Positions 8,894 through 19,027 are shown, numbered from the stretch's first letter. The stretch is DNA of 64,000 bases from Microtetraspora niveoalba (GCF_001570405.1 NZ_BBYM01000009.1:62001-126000), one strand, 5' to 3'. Numbers and translations are program-made. Notes: generated from the sequence alone by a model not told the origin.

Positions 8894-9298
8894 GTGCGGG
8901 TCAGGCACGTGGCGGACGCCGTCAACCTGCGCTGGTGGGGAAACGTGGGGCCGGGCAAGAACTGCCGCCCCATGAAGGACGATCCCGGCAGGTGCGACCC
9001 GCACATCAACCCGCGGACCGGCTCGACGCCGCTGAGCCGGGCACAGGCGGTGGGCTACGGCCGGCGCTGCACCTCGTACGCCGTCGCCGAGAACACGTAC
9101 GCCGGGTGGGGGCGCTCCCATGTCACGCCGCGGGCGGCCGTCACCTGGTGGATGAACAGCGAGCCGCACCGCGACGCCATCCTCAACCCGGCTTTCACCG
9201 AGATGTACGCCAAGGCGGCGTGGGGGAGCGCGGATCCGGCCGCCGGGACCGTCACCCCGGCCGTGACGTACGTGCAGATGTTCGGGCGCTGCGGCTGA
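8894..9298 (+). pseudogene. N-terminally truncated CAP/SCP-domain protein remnant
   Basis: 134 codons from a GTG. The C-terminal half matches the CAP (SCP/PR-1) superfamily: CTSYAVAENTYAGWG, then AVTWWMNSEPHRDAILNP, ending YVQMFGRCG. Normal actinobacterial CAP proteins are secreted and have a signal peptide plus about 40 more N-terminal domain residues with the first His. Here the frame has neither, and the upstream sequence to the preceding stop codon reads as non-protein in all three frames. I take it as a decayed or cut-down gene; an unusual short intracellular form cannot be excluded. Confidence 0.55.
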
Positions 9299-9321
9299 CG
9301 CCGTCGTCGCCGCGGCACCCG

Positions 9322-9355
9322 GGACCGGGGCGGCGGACGGCCGCCGCCCCGGTCC
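9322..9355. terminator. Bidirectional terminator hairpin
   Basis: A perfect 15-base stem (GGACCGGGGCGGCGG, loop ACGG, complement) lies between the converging CAP remnant and the subtilase gene, ending eight bases from the latter's stop. Confidence 0.82.
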
Positions 9356-9362
9356 GGTTTCG

Positions 9363-12300
9363 TCAGCGCAGGCCGAAGGCGCGCGTCACGGTGTGCTTGA
9401 GCCGGTTGCCCGCCTCGTCCCACGCCTCGACCTTCAGGCCGACCGCTCCCTTGGTGTCGGCGAGCTTCGGGTACTTCGCGGTGGCCCGGTAGGTGCCGTC
9501 GTTCTGCCGCTTCACCTCGACCGTCCGCCAGGTGGCGCCGTCGTCGGTGCTCGCCCACAGCTTGATCCCGGCGATCTTCGGCATCGTGCCCCCGGACGGG
9601 GAGTGGTACGGCTCGACGGTGAAGTGGTGGGTCCTGCCGGCCGGCACGGTGTTGTCCATCCCCAGATCACGGCCCAGGTCGTAGCCGACGAACACGGCCT
9701 GCGCCGGCCCGCACTCCTTGGCCCAGCCCTGGACGATCTGGCTGACGCAGACGAGCCCGGGCTGCGGCGTGCCCTTGACGGGCCGGGAGGCGAAGGTCCA
9801 CTCGGCCTCCTCCCCGCTCTTCTTCGCGGTGAGCCGGTAGGCGCCGGCCCCCTCGGGGATGGTGAAGGCGGGCGCGTTCTTCAGCGCCGGGTGCAGCGGA
9901 GCCCGCGGGAGCTCCACGTCGTCCCGGTAGAACTTCACCTCGTAGGCCGGGTTGAGCAGGCCCGGGCCCCAGAACCGGTCGCTGAAGTCCCTGTCCTCCA
10001 GCACCCCGCTCGTGACGCCGATCTCGGCCCACAGCACGTCGCCCTCCACACAGATGGCGCAGCGCAGGGTGGTGCCCTGCTGCGTTCCCGGCGCCGCCTT
10101 CGGGTCGGGGATCGACAGCGCCTTCGCCGTAGCAGACGCGGCGCCGAGCGTGCCGGGCGTGGCGAACCACTGCTGACCGGTGCGCCCGGGACGGTCGAAC
10201 GCCTCGACCCGGTACCGGGTCCCGTACGTGGTGGCCTCGTCGAGGCTGTGCGCGGTCATGCCGTGCAGGTGCGTGATCTCCGGATCGAGCGGGCCGACCC
10301 ACTCCTGCCGGCTGAGGGGCCCGGTGAAGGCGGTCGCGCCCCGATCGGACACCATCGTCGCCGTCACGAACAGGTCGTCCTGCTTCCAGACGTAGCGGAA
10401 GTCCTCGAAGGAGGCCGGCTGGGAGGAGTGCACGTCCAGGTCCACCTGGGCCAGGTCCTTCGCGCCGAGTTCGTAGCGCATCGAGGCGGGGACCCTGCCC
10501 TCCACGTACGGCTTGAGCACGTAGGTGTAGGGAGTCTCAGGAGTCCCGGTCACCTTGACGGTGACCGGCCCGGAGGCGAGGCGTCCGCGGAGGTCCATGC
10601 CCTCCTTGTTGGACAGCGAGACGTTGCTGATGCCCACGGGTTTGGCGTCGCCGGTGAACGGCTTCTGGGTGATGCGCAGCGGGATCGTGCAGTTGGTGCC
10701 CTTCCCCGGGAAGGCGGCGATGCCGGCGGCGCCGGCGTCCCTGATCGGGCCGACCAGCTCGACCGGCAGGCCGCAGAGCGGACCGAACACGCCGTCACTG
10801 AGGCCGGTCTCCAGCAGTGCCAGCTTGCCGCGCAGGTCGAGCCCGGCGAGGTCCTCGGGCGCTCCCTTGCCGACGTCGACGACCTGCAGGTCGCGCGTTC
10901 CGGTGAACGGTACGAAGCCGGGGTGGTAGTCCTGCTGGCCGAAGCGCTCGTGCTGCGGCGTGGCCGGGTGCAGCGTGACCGGCTTGCCCCCGGTCACGCG
11001 CATGGCCACCTCGGCCTGACCCAGCGTCCACGCGGTCGCGAACCTGAACGCCCCCTTGGTGACCTTCTCGGTCGGCAGGACCCACATCTTGTCCCACGGC
11101 TCGGCGGGCATTGACCCCGCCCAGGTCTCGCCGCCGGCGACGGTCCGCTGGAAGAAGCCGTAAGGGGTGTTGTTCAGCGGCTCGGCGGGCTTGGGGGTGC
11201 CGAAGCTCACCTGGGTGGCTTCCCTGACATCGAGCGTGATCTCCGTGTCGCCCGTGATGGCGACCTGCGGGTTCATCAGCCAGGCGGTGTTGTTCCTGTC
11301 GTCGCCGTCGGCCCAGGAGGCGAGCTGGGTCACGCTCACGGTCCCCTCGGGGACGCGGACGACGACGGTGCCCTCGCCCGTGAGCGCCTGGTCGGTGAGG
11401 AGGCCCAGGTCCCCGTCCACGTCGATGACGTACTGGGTGCTCGGGTTGAGCGGCTTGCCGTCCTTGCCGATCGTGTGCACGGTCAGCGTGTGCTTCGGGG
11501 CCTCGCGTACGGCGCCCACGGGCGTGGTCACCCGCACGTCGCCGGCCTGCGCGACGACCGCCCCGGTGTAGCGGCCGAACTCCAGGTCGGCGGGGTCCAG
11601 CGTGACGGTGGTCGTGGCCGTACCGGATGCGGGGACGGTCAGCGAGGACTCCGTCGTCAGCGAGCCCTCGATCGCCGGCCCGCGCACGTCGCGCAGCGTG
11701 CCGCTCAGCGTGAGCGTGACCGGCTCCGAACCCAGGTTGATGTAGCTGATCTTCCGTTCGAGTTTCGCGCCCGGATCGCCCACCGAGGCGAAGTCGGCGG
11801 CCGGGGTGGTGGCGAAGACCGTCTGCCGGTGCGCGCGGACCAGATCGACCCGGCCGGCGCCCTGCTCGTACGCGGCGAACCCGTCGTCCTTGGCCGTCGA
11901 CATCAGGGCCGCCTTGATCAGCGCTCCCTTCCACTCGGGATGCCGCTGAGCCATGATCGCCGCCGCCCCGGCCACGTGCGGAGTGGCCATCGAGGTGCCG
12001 TTCGCCCTGGTGTAGTACTCGTCGACCGGGGTGCCCATCGAGGTGCCGGCCGCGCGGCCGGCCGCGATGCCGACGCCGGGGGCGGCGATGTCGGGCTTCA
12101 GCGCCATGTCGCCGAAGCGCGGGCCCTGACTGGAGAAGTCGGCCAGTTCGTCGCCCTTGTCCACGGCGGCCACGGTGAGGGCCGCGTCGGCCGTGCCGGG
12201 GGAGTTGACCGATCCGACCCTGCCGTCGTTGCCGGCGGCGATCACGAACAGCGCGCCCGTGGCGGCGCTCAGCTCGTTGACGGCCAGGCTGGTCGGGTCG

Positions 12301-13388
12301 GTGCCGTCGGAGGTGTCGCCGCCGAGGCTCATGCTGATCACCTTGGCGCCGGCGGCGGCCGCCCACTCCATGCCCTCGACGACCCAGGACTCCAGGCCGC
12401 TGCCGCCGTTGCCGAGCACCTTGCCGATCAGGAGGTCCGCGCCGGGCGCGACGCCCTTGTTCCTCCCTCCTGACGCGGCCCCGCTGCCCGCGATCGTGGT
12501 GGCCACGTGGGTGCCGTGTCCGCCGAGGTCCTGTACGGCCTCGCCGGGCACGAACGACCGCGAGTCGGCGATCTTCCCCTTCAGGTCGGGGTGTCCGGCG
12601 TCGGCACCGGTGTCCAGCACCGCGACCTTGACCCCGGAGCCGTCGTGGCCGCCCGCCCAGGCCTCCGGCGCGCCGATCATCGGGACGCTCTCCGCGAGGT
12701 CCATCTTGATCTTGCCGTCGAGCCAGATCCTGGCGATCCCGCCGCTGAGTTTGGCCGCGCCGGGGGTGAAGTCGCCGCGTACGGCCTGCCAGAACGTGCC
12801 GGACTGGCCCTTGGTCACCTCGACCGCGGCCCCGTGAATGCTCTCCAGGGTGTGGGTGGGCGCGCCGGCCGGTAGGGCGTCGGCCGCGCTCTTGAGCGTG
12901 GCCGCGGGGGGCGTGCCCTGGTACTGCACGATGACCGGGACCCGCGCGGTCGCGTCGTCGGTGTAGCCGTTCTCGGCCAGGTACTTCACGTTGAACAGCC
13001 GGCGGTCGAGCCTGCCCGCGTCGACGGCCGGCATCGCGTCGCTCGGCAGGACGTAGACGCCGTCGGGGCCGCTCAGCGTGGCGAGCGTGGGGAGGTCGCC
13101 GTCCGGCCGGGGGACCGGTTCGGTGTCGACGGCGTACCTGCCGCCGCCGGTGTCGGTGAGTCTGACCTTGTCTCCGGTGATCAGGGTGACGGCGTGGACA
13201 CCGGCGCCCAAGCCGGACAGCGAGACGGACGGCGGGGCGGAGGGGGGAGCGGTGGCGGCCGGTTCCGGCTCGGCCTGGGCGGCCGGTGGGGGAAGCGCCG
13301 CGAGCAGCGCGAGCACGGCCGCGGCGGCGCACAGGGAGTTCTTCACGGACACAGGGAGGACTGCCTTTCCACGGGGGGTGACGCTCAT
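9363..13388 (-). CDS. Large secreted S8-family (subtilisin-like) serine protease
   Basis: 1341 residues. A signal peptide lies near residues 15-39 (core AAAVLALLAALPPPAAQA). A propeptide of about 200 residues follows. The catalytic triad is Asp259 (VAVLDTGAD), His291 (GGHGTHVATT) and Ser466 (NGTSMATPHVAG), with the oxyanion Asn in VIAAGNDG. After about residue 520 come several beta-rich accessory regions, including a PA-like segment around residues 870-930 with two Cys. Size and layout match large actinobacterial secreted peptidases of the S8 type. It is probably released to digest extracellular protein. A GTG at codon 15 is an alternative start that would give a more typical signal peptide. 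A LuxR-type ATPase regulator is encoded just upstream on the same strand. Confidence 0.93.
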   Translation of the reverse strand: MSVTPRGKAVLPVSVKNSLCAAAAVLALLAALPPPAAQAEPEPAATAPPSAPPSVSLSGLGAGVHAVTLITGDKVRLTDTGGGRYAVDTEPVPRPDGDLPTLATLSGPDGVYVLPSDAMPAVDAGRLDRRLFNVKYLAENGYTDDATARVPVIVQYQGTPPAATLKSAADALPAGAPTHTLESIHGAAVEVTKGQSGTFWQAVRGDFTPGAAKLSGGIARIWLDGKIKMDLAESVPMIGAPEAWAGGHDGSGVKVAVLDTGADAGHPDLKGKIADSRSFVPGEAVQDLGGHGTHVATTIAGSGAASGGRNKGVAPGADLLIGKVLGNGGSGLESWVVEGMEWAAAAGAKVISMSLGGDTSDGTDPTSLAVNELSAATGALFVIAAGNDGRVGSVNSPGTADAALTVAAVDKGDELADFSSQGPRFGDMALKPDIAAPGVGIAAGRAAGTSMGTPVDEYYTRANGTSMATPHVAGAAAIMAQRHPEWKGALIKAALMSTAKDDGFAAYEQGAGRVDLVRAHRQTVFATTPAADFASVGDPGAKLERKISYINLGSEPVTLTLSGTLRDVRGPAIEGSLTTESSLTVPASGTATTTVTLDPADLEFGRYTGAVVAQAGDVRVTTPVGAVREAPKHTLTVHTIGKDGKPLNPSTQYVIDVDGDLGLLTDQALTGEGTVVVRVPEGTVSVTQLASWADGDDRNNTAWLMNPQVAITGDTEITLDVREATQVSFGTPKPAEPLNNTPYGFFQRTVAGGETWAGSMPAEPWDKMWVLPTEKVTKGAFRFATAWTLGQAEVAMRVTGGKPVTLHPATPQHERFGQQDYHPGFVPFTGTRDLQVVDVGKGAPEDLAGLDLRGKLALLETGLSDGVFGPLCGLPVELVGPIRDAGAAGIAAFPGKGTNCTIPLRITQKPFTGDAKPVGISNVSLSNKEGMDLRGRLASGPVTVKVTGTPETPYTYVLKPYVEGRVPASMRYELGAKDLAQVDLDVHSSQPASFEDFRYVWKQDDLFVTATMVSDRGATAFTGPLSRQEWVGPLDPEITHLHGMTAHSLDEATTYGTRYRVEAFDRPGRTGQQWFATPGTLGAASATAKALSIPDPKAAPGTQQGTTLRCAICVEGDVLWAEIGVTSGVLEDRDFSDRFWGPGLLNPAYEVKFYRDDVELPRAPLHPALKNAPAFTIPEGAGAYRLTAKKSGEEAEWTFASRPVKGTPQPGLVCVSQIVQGWAKECGPAQAVFVGYDLGRDLGMDNTVPAGRTHHFTVEPYHSPSGGTMPKIAGIKLWASTDDGATWRTVEVKRQNDGTYRATAKYPKLADTKGAVGLKVEAWDEAGNRLKHTVTRAFGLR

Positions 13389-13557
13389 ACCGGCTCGAAG
13401 CCCTCAGGGGGCGCGGGTTCGAACTCCGCGCCCGGCTCGGGTTCGGTCTCCGGTACGGGGGTGGGGTCTGGTTCGGATATGGAGCAGGACATGGAGCAAG
13501 CGTGGTCAATGACCCGCGGGTGGAGTTATGGGGAACCCCTGGGGAAAACTCCCCAAT

Positions 13558-16467
13558 TCACCGGTAGAACAGGGCCAGCTCCGTGCGCGACCGGGCTCCG
13601 ACCTTGCGCATGGCGGCGCTGAGATGCTTGTCCACCGTCTTCGGTGACAGGAACATCTCCCTGGCGATCTCCTGGTTGGTCAGACCCGTGGCGGCCAGCC
13701 TGGCGACCTGCTCCTGCCGCGAGGACAACGCCGAACTTCCCGCCTCGCGCGGCTGGGCGAACTGCGGGAGGCGCACCCCCCACGTCCGGCCGAGGAGGCC
13801 GGCCCGGTCGAGATCCCACCGGGCGCCGAGCTCCGCGTACGCGGCGGTCGCCGCCTGGAGGATCGGCCCGGCGGCCGGGTCCCCGGCCCTGAGAAGGCAG
13901 GCCGCCGCCTGCTCGTCCGCCTGCGCGGCGTCGTAGGCGGCGGGGAGCGCGCGGAAACCTTCCGCGGCGGCGGAGAACGACCGGGCGGCCTCGGCCCACC
14001 GCCGGTCCGCCGCCCACAGCAGCCCGCGGCCCTGCGCCAGCGCGGGAGCGGCCAGCGGCGCGTCCAGCCCGCGCAGGTGTGCCTCGTAGCGGTCCACCAG
14101 CTCGGCGGCGTCATCCCCCCGCCCGGCCGCGAGCAGCGCCTCCACGAGCGCAGGCACCGCGCGCACGCCGGCGGGCCACATCTCCTTGCGCTCCCACACA
14201 CGTACCGCGGCGGCCGTCTCGGTGATCGCGGCGTCGTGCTCGCCGCGGGCGGTGGCCAGCCGGAGCAGCATCGAGACGGGCACGGGGAGCAGGTCGAAGT
14301 CGCCGATCGCGAACGCCCGGCCGATGACGTCGCGCAGGGCGTCCAGTGCGAGATCAAGGCGTCCCGGCGCGGGCGCCAGGCACGCCGTCACCGTGTCCAC
14401 TTGGACGCTCTCGTGCGGAGGGGCGTCGCCCTGCCGGCGCAGGGCGTCCACCATCGGGCGGAGCCCGCCCCACGAGCCGCGGCAGTAGTCGACGATGGCC
14501 AGCCTCGACCTGGTCCGTTGCTCGCTGACGCCCTGCAGGTCGGGGTCGGTGGTGTCCAGGGCCGTCTCCAGCAGGTTGCGGGCGAGGTCGTGGTGACCGG
14601 CGTAGCAGGCGTCCTCGGCGATGGAGCGGTACGCGTTGGCCTCCTGGTAGTCGCGTGCGCGGCCGTGCGTCTCCCCGCGGACCTGTTCGGTGAGTTCAAC
14701 CCAACGCGTGTCGCCCATCAGGACGAACACCATCGCCAACTTGCTCAGGATCAGCAGCCGCATGGTGCGGTCCTCGATGGAGGGCAGCAGACCGAGCGCC
14801 TGGTCGAGCCGGTCGCGCTCCACCTCGGGCGGGACGTCCGGCACGATCGGCAGTCCCAGCAGCACCAGCGCCCACGCGGCGAGGTCGGGACGGTCGCCCA
14901 GGTCCTCGATGGCCGCGGCCAGCACGCTGTTCCTATGAGTGGGATCTTCCCGGCTCACCTCGGCGTGGATGCCCGACAGGAAACGCAGCTCGCCGCGGAG
15001 CGCGGGTGACAGCTCGAAGTGGAGCGCTTCGGTGATCAGCTCGCGCACCTGCGGGAAGGGCAGCACCTGCAGGGCGGCCCAGCCCAGGCGCACGGTGAGC
15101 CGCGCTCGCCGTACCGGATCCAGCTCCGCGTTGCGCAGCAGGTCTTCGAGCAGCCGGGTGGCCTCGGCCTCGTCGCCGAGGGCGGCGGCCTGCTCGGCCG
15201 CTCTGGCGGCCGCGTCCGCCCACTCGGGGGTCCTGCCCGCCTGCCGCAGGTGGTGCGCCATCTGCCCGAGCGGCACCTGCCTCAGTCCCTGTACGGCCTC
15301 CGCCGCGGCGGCGTGCATCACCCGCCTGCGCCCCACGGGGATCGCCTCGTAGACGGCCTGCGCCGCCAGCACGTGCCGGAACCCGACCGTCCCTTCTCGC
15401 TCGGTCAGCAGCCCGGAGTCGAGCGCGCCGTCCATCGCCTCGGGTTCGGGCCGGCCGGCCGCGTGCGCCAGCACCGAGACGGGCACCGCGAGCTGGAGCA
15501 CCGCGGCGGTCTCCACCACGGCCCGTGCCTCGGGCGGCAGCCTGGACACCCGTTCCTGAACCGAGGCGCGCACGCCCACGGGCACGTCCAGCGCGTCGAG
15601 GGCACGCCGGGCCCAGCCGCCCTCCCATTTGATCAGTGCGCCGCGTGTGCGCAGCAGCGCGAGCAGTTCCTGTACGGCCAGCGGCAGCCCCGAGGCCCGC
15701 GCGCGCAGGTGTTCCGCGAACTCCTCCGTCACCTCGTCCACGTCCAGGATCGCCGCGGCGAGCACGCGGGTCTGCGCCGTGTCGAGCGGGGCGAGCGCCA
15801 GGTGCTCGTGCCTGACCGAGTCGGGCGGGCGCGCCGTCAGCGCGCGGACGGCGGCGGCCGCCTCGTCGCCCCGGTAGGTCAGCACCACCGACAGGTCCCG
15901 CTGCGGGGTCCCCAGCAGGTAGCCCAGGAACTCGACGGTCTGCTCGTCCGCCCAGTGCAGGTCCTCCACCATCAGGACGGCGGGGCGGAGCGCGGCCAGG
16001 ACCTCGACCAGGCCGCGGAACAGCCGGTGCCGCTCGGCCGCCCGGTTCTCCAGCGGCGGCGGCGGCTCCGGGAGCACCGCTTCGAGTTCGGGCAGGAGCC
16101 CGTGCAGCGCTCCCGCCACCGGCGAGAGGACAGCGCCGGTCAGGTCGGCGGCGCGGCCGCGCATCGCCTCCACGATCGGGCCCAGCGGGAACGGTTCCCT
16201 GATCTGGCCGCAGCCGCCGCTGAGGAGGCGGCGATCCGCCAGCTCGGGCCGGGCGGTCAGCTCGGCCAGCAGTCGTGACTTGCCGATGCCCGCCTCGCCC
16301 TCGACGACGGACACCGAGGGGGCCGAGGTCACCGCGGCGACGAGCCGCTCCAACTCCCGATCCCGGCCGACCAGGAGGGGTGACACCGTCCTGGCGAGAG
16401 CCTCGGGTCCGTTCACCAGCACCAGCCGCGCATCTCTCACCGTGTCCTGATCGTCGCACCGGCCCAT
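13558..16467 (-). CDS. LuxR-family regulator with N-terminal AAA ATPase (LAL/MalT type)
   Basis: 969 residues. An AAA-type P-loop domain is at about residues 30-250, with Walker A GEAGIGKSR and Walker B VLMVEDLHWADE. About 600 residues of helical repeats follow. A C-terminal LuxR helix-turn-helix spans about 905-965 (LSSRQEQVARLAATGLTNQEIAREMFLSPKTVDKHLS). Such proteins sense a ligand through the repeat region and activate nearby genes with ATP. The ATG at 16467 lacks a Shine-Dalgarno sequence; a GTG at 16440 with AGGA upstream is a fair alternative. It lies 169 bases upstream of the subtilase gene on the same strand and might regulate it (inference). Confidence 0.92.
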   Translation of the reverse strand: MGRCDDQDTVRDARLVLVNGPEALARTVSPLLVGRDRELERLVAAVTSAPSVSVVEGEAGIGKSRLLAELTARPELADRRLLSGGCGQIREPFPLGPIVEAMRGRAADLTGAVLSPVAGALHGLLPELEAVLPEPPPPLENRAAERHRLFRGLVEVLAALRPAVLMVEDLHWADEQTVEFLGYLLGTPQRDLSVVLTYRGDEAAAAVRALTARPPDSVRHEHLALAPLDTAQTRVLAAAILDVDEVTEEFAEHLRARASGLPLAVQELLALLRTRGALIKWEGGWARRALDALDVPVGVRASVQERVSRLPPEARAVVETAAVLQLAVPVSVLAHAAGRPEPEAMDGALDSGLLTEREGTVGFRHVLAAQAVYEAIPVGRRRVMHAAAAEAVQGLRQVPLGQMAHHLRQAGRTPEWADAAARAAEQAAALGDEAEATRLLEDLLRNAELDPVRRARLTVRLGWAALQVLPFPQVRELITEALHFELSPALRGELRFLSGIHAEVSREDPTHRNSVLAAAIEDLGDRPDLAAWALVLLGLPIVPDVPPEVERDRLDQALGLLPSIEDRTMRLLILSKLAMVFVLMGDTRWVELTEQVRGETHGRARDYQEANAYRSIAEDACYAGHHDLARNLLETALDTTDPDLQGVSEQRTRSRLAIVDYCRGSWGGLRPMVDALRRQGDAPPHESVQVDTVTACLAPAPGRLDLALDALRDVIGRAFAIGDFDLLPVPVSMLLRLATARGEHDAAITETAAAVRVWERKEMWPAGVRAVPALVEALLAAGRGDDAAELVDRYEAHLRGLDAPLAAPALAQGRGLLWAADRRWAEAARSFSAAAEGFRALPAAYDAAQADEQAAACLLRAGDPAAGPILQAATAAYAELGARWDLDRAGLLGRTWGVRLPQFAQPREAGSSALSSRQEQVARLAATGLTNQEIAREMFLSPKTVDKHLSAAMRKVGARSRTELALFYR

Positions 16468-16535
16468 GCGATCATGACATTCAACCCCAGAACATCATAA
16501 AAGTCACGAGTTTCGGTCAGTCCGGGGTGCGCCTT

Positions 16536-17435
16536 TCAGTAGGGAAGGAAGATCTGGCGCTCGGTCGCGCTGTCGTCGAACGCCTCCAACCGGGCCTGGC
16601 CCTCGGTGCCGAGGGTGTCCAGCATGGTGTGCAGCAGCGCGGTGCACAGGACCGTGGGACCGGCGTGCGAGTCGAACGCGAAGTCGGAGCTGACCGGCGC
16701 GAGCAGGACCTCGTCCGCGAGCTCGATGAGCCGGCCCACCGGTTGGTCGGTGATGAGAGCGATCTTCAGCCCGGCGCTCCGCGCCCAGACGAGCCCGTCG
16801 GCCAGTTCGCGCGGGTACCGCGGCAGCCCGATGGCGAGCACCCATTCGGCTCCGGCGTCGGCCGCCCGGCTCAGCCGGTCCTCCAAGGTCGAGCCCCCGG
16901 TGTCCAGTACGCGTACGTCCGGGAGCACCTTCTGCGCGAGGTAGCCGAACAGGTGCGCCAGGGAGGCGGAGATGCGCAGCCCCATGACCAGGAGCGGACG
17001 CGACCTGGCCAGTTGAGCGGCCACCGCTCGGAGCTGCGTCAAGTCCTGGAGTCCGTTCCGCAGCCGTTCGAGGTCGCGGATCTCGGAGTCGACCAGTTCC
17101 TGGATCTCGTTGAGGTCGTCCGCGAGCAGCGTCTGCTGCGGGCCGCCGAACACCGACGAGCGGAGCGCGTCCCGGAACTCGGGGAACCCCCTGAAGCCGA
17201 GCGCGGCGGCGAAGCGGGTGACCGACGGCTGGCTGACCCCGACGCGCTCGGCGATGTCGGCGCTGGTGAAGAAGACGGCCTCCTGCGCGTGGTCGAGCAG
17301 GTAGCGCGCGATCCGGCGTTGGGAAGGGGAAAGCCGGTGGTCGCCGAGGAGCCCGCGCAGGTTCGCGGAGATCCGCGCCGCGTCCGGTACGGCGAGGGGC
17401 TGTCCGTTGTCCCTGGCGTGCCCCATCTCGGACAC
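16536..17435 (-). CDS. MurR/RpiR-family regulator with SIS domain
   Basis: 299 residues. The N-terminal RpiR helix-turn-helix covers about residues 25-100 (LSPSQRRIARYLLDHAQEAV; SADIAERVGVSQPSVTRFAAALGF). A sugar-isomerase (SIS) sensor domain at about 130-270 carries LLVMGLRISASLAHLFGYLAQ and VLAIGLPRYPRE. Members sense phosphosugars and usually control amino-sugar or sugar catabolic genes. The flanking genes here are a carboxypeptidase and a LuxR regulator, so no sugar target is evident. An alternative ATG lies four codons downstream. Confidence 0.93.
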   Translation of the reverse strand: MSEMGHARDNGQPLAVPDAARISANLRGLLGDHRLSPSQRRIARYLLDHAQEAVFFTSADIAERVGVSQPSVTRFAAALGFRGFPEFRDALRSSVFGGPQQTLLADDLNEIQELVDSEIRDLERLRNGLQDLTQLRAVAAQLARSRPLLVMGLRISASLAHLFGYLAQKVLPDVRVLDTGGSTLEDRLSRAADAGAEWVLAIGLPRYPRELADGLVWARSAGLKIALITDQPVGRLIELADEVLLAPVSSDFAFDSHAGPTVLCTALLHTMLDTLGTEGQARLEAFDDSATERQIFLPY

Positions 17436-17502
17436 TTCCCTTCTCCGCGGAGTGACAGATCCGGTCGCGTGGTTCCCCTGGGCTCAACTGGGTTCAACGC
17501 CG

Positions 17503-17534
17503 CGCCGGGCGGCCTTTCAGAAGGCCGCCCGGCG
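17503..17534. terminator. Terminator hairpin after the M14 peptidase gene
   Basis: A perfect 14-base stem (CGCCGGGCGGCCTT, loop TCAG, complement) lies 24 bases beyond the peptidase stop, between it and the RpiR gene start (both leftward). Confidence 0.82.
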
Positions 17535-17557
17535 GGTCGGGACGGGACGACGCGGGC

Positions 17558-19027
17558 TCAGTTCTTCGGGCCGTTGCCGTTGAAGCGTGTCTTGCACTCC
17601 TGCAGTCTGACATCGACCTGTTCGCCTCTGTCGACGGTGACGTGCACCGTCTCGAGGACCTCGCCGGTCGGACGGGCACAGGTGAGCGTCCAGCTCTCCC
17701 GGAGGAAGTTGCCCGGGCCGGTGGCGACGACGCCGGTCCCCGTGTACGCCGGGACCGGCCGCACCGAGGGGTTGACGTGCCAGGTGAACTTGCCGTTGGT
17801 CGGCGCGACCAGGCTGGACCGCAGGTGGGTGGGGACCGCCTGGGGCGGATCGATGACGCCGCCCGGCTGCACGATCGGCGCCGTCCACAGGTCGAAGTCC
17901 TTCGTGATCGTCAGGACCGCGCCCTTCGGCGCCTTCCCCGTGATCACGGAGTGGCCCGCCGGGTCCGCCGCGTACTCCAGCGCCACGAGGAACGCCTCAC
18001 GGTTCGACTTGCCCGCGTAGCGACCGGTGCCGAGGTAGTCCTCGATCACCTCGGCGTAGGTGTTGTTGGTCGACTGGGTCTTCATGATCTCGAACGTGAA
18101 CCCGAGGCCGCGGGTCGCGTAGTACGACCAGTCCGGAGTCTCACCGGTCGTCTCGTAGTCGAAGCCCGACTTCATGCCCGTGTAACCGTTCTTGGCCGAC
18201 ATCGCGTCGCTCAGCGCGGCGTAGACGGCCTCGTCCGGGGTGTCGCCGGCGCGCTTCTCCAGCGGCGGGCGCAGGAGGGTGTGGCCGGAGGTGTGGTTCG
18301 TGATCAGGACGGTGACCTGGTTGGACGTGGTCAGGTCCATGATGTTCTGGATCTCGGGCTCGGAGCCCGGCGCGGGGCCGCGGTTCGTCGCGTTGGAACC
18401 CGCGTTGCTGCCCCAGCCGAGGGGGTAGTTGCGGTTGATGTCGACCCCGGCGCTGCTGGCGCACGTCGGCGAGACACCGCAGCTGGTCCGCCGGTTGATC
18501 ATGAAGCCGTCCACGTTGACGACCGGGACGAAGATGACCCGTGCCTGGTCGATCAGGCGCGAGATCCGCGGGTCCTTCCCGTCGTTGTTGATCAAGTCGT
18601 AGGCGAACTCCAACGTGTGCTCACCCGAGGGCCACTCGTTCCCGTGGTGCATGCCCATCATGAACAGGACGGGCTTGCCGTCGGAGGAGGCGACGTCGCG
18701 GCTCACTTCGATGCCGTACACCTCACGGCCCTGGCGCGTCTTGTGCGGCAGCGTGATGTGCTTGACGAGATCGGGGTGCTTCTCGCTCAGAGCGCGCATC
18801 TCGTCGTTGTAGTCCGTGATCGTCCGGTAGCCGGTTCGACCGCTGGGCAGACCGGACGTCTGCTCCGCCGCCAGTTCGGTGGTCGCCGCGATGTCGGCCG
18901 ACTCGGCGAAGCTGGTCGAGGCGGCCGAAATGCTGAGACTTCCCAGCAATCCGATGCTCAACGCAAGCGTCATTACGCGTTTTCCGGCATTAATCGCTGT
19001 GGGGGGATGCGAACCGCGTGAAGACAT
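17558..19027 (-). CDS. Secreted M14-family zinc carboxypeptidase
   Basis: 489 residues. The signal peptide ends near residue 41 (SISAASTSFAESA). The M14 domain covers about 65-385. Zinc ligands are His128 and Glu131 in HHGNEWPSGE and His245 in LITNHTSGH; the catalytic Glu is Glu313 in GFTFEIMKTQ. Two Cys (about 183 and 189) flank a loop before DINRNYPLGWG. A C-terminal beta-type extension of about 100 residues ends with a Cys pair. It removes C-terminal residues from extracellular peptides, and could work with the neighbouring secreted subtilase. GAAAGGG lies 7 bases before the ATG. Confidence 0.94.
   Translation of the reverse strand: MSSRGSHPPTAINAGKRVMTLALSIGLLGSLSISAASTSFAESADIAATTELAAEQTSGLPSGRTGYRTITDYNDEMRALSEKHPDLVKHITLPHKTRQGREVYGIEVSRDVASSDGKPVLFMMGMHHGNEWPSGEHTLEFAYDLINNDGKDPRISRLIDQARVIFVPVVNVDGFMINRRTSCGVSPTCASSAGVDINRNYPLGWGSNAGSNATNRGPAPGSEPEIQNIMDLTTSNQVTVLITNHTSGHTLLRPPLEKRAGDTPDEAVYAALSDAMSAKNGYTGMKSGFDYETTGETPDWSYYATRGLGFTFEIMKTQSTNNTYAEVIEDYLGTGRYAGKSNREAFLVALEYAADPAGHSVITGKAPKGAVLTITKDFDLWTAPIVQPGGVIDPPQAVPTHLRSSLVAPTNGKFTWHVNPSVRPVPAYTGTGVVATGPGNFLRESWTLTCARPTGEVLETVHVTVDRGEQVDVRLQECKTRFNGNGPKN

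Noticed and set aside
10795-13509. Long open frame (about 900 codons) antisense-frame to the subtilase, rich in Arg and Gly
   Set aside because: It is a frame-shifted shadow of the protease gene caused by high GC; no domain, signal or start context, while the protease frame has a full catalytic triad.
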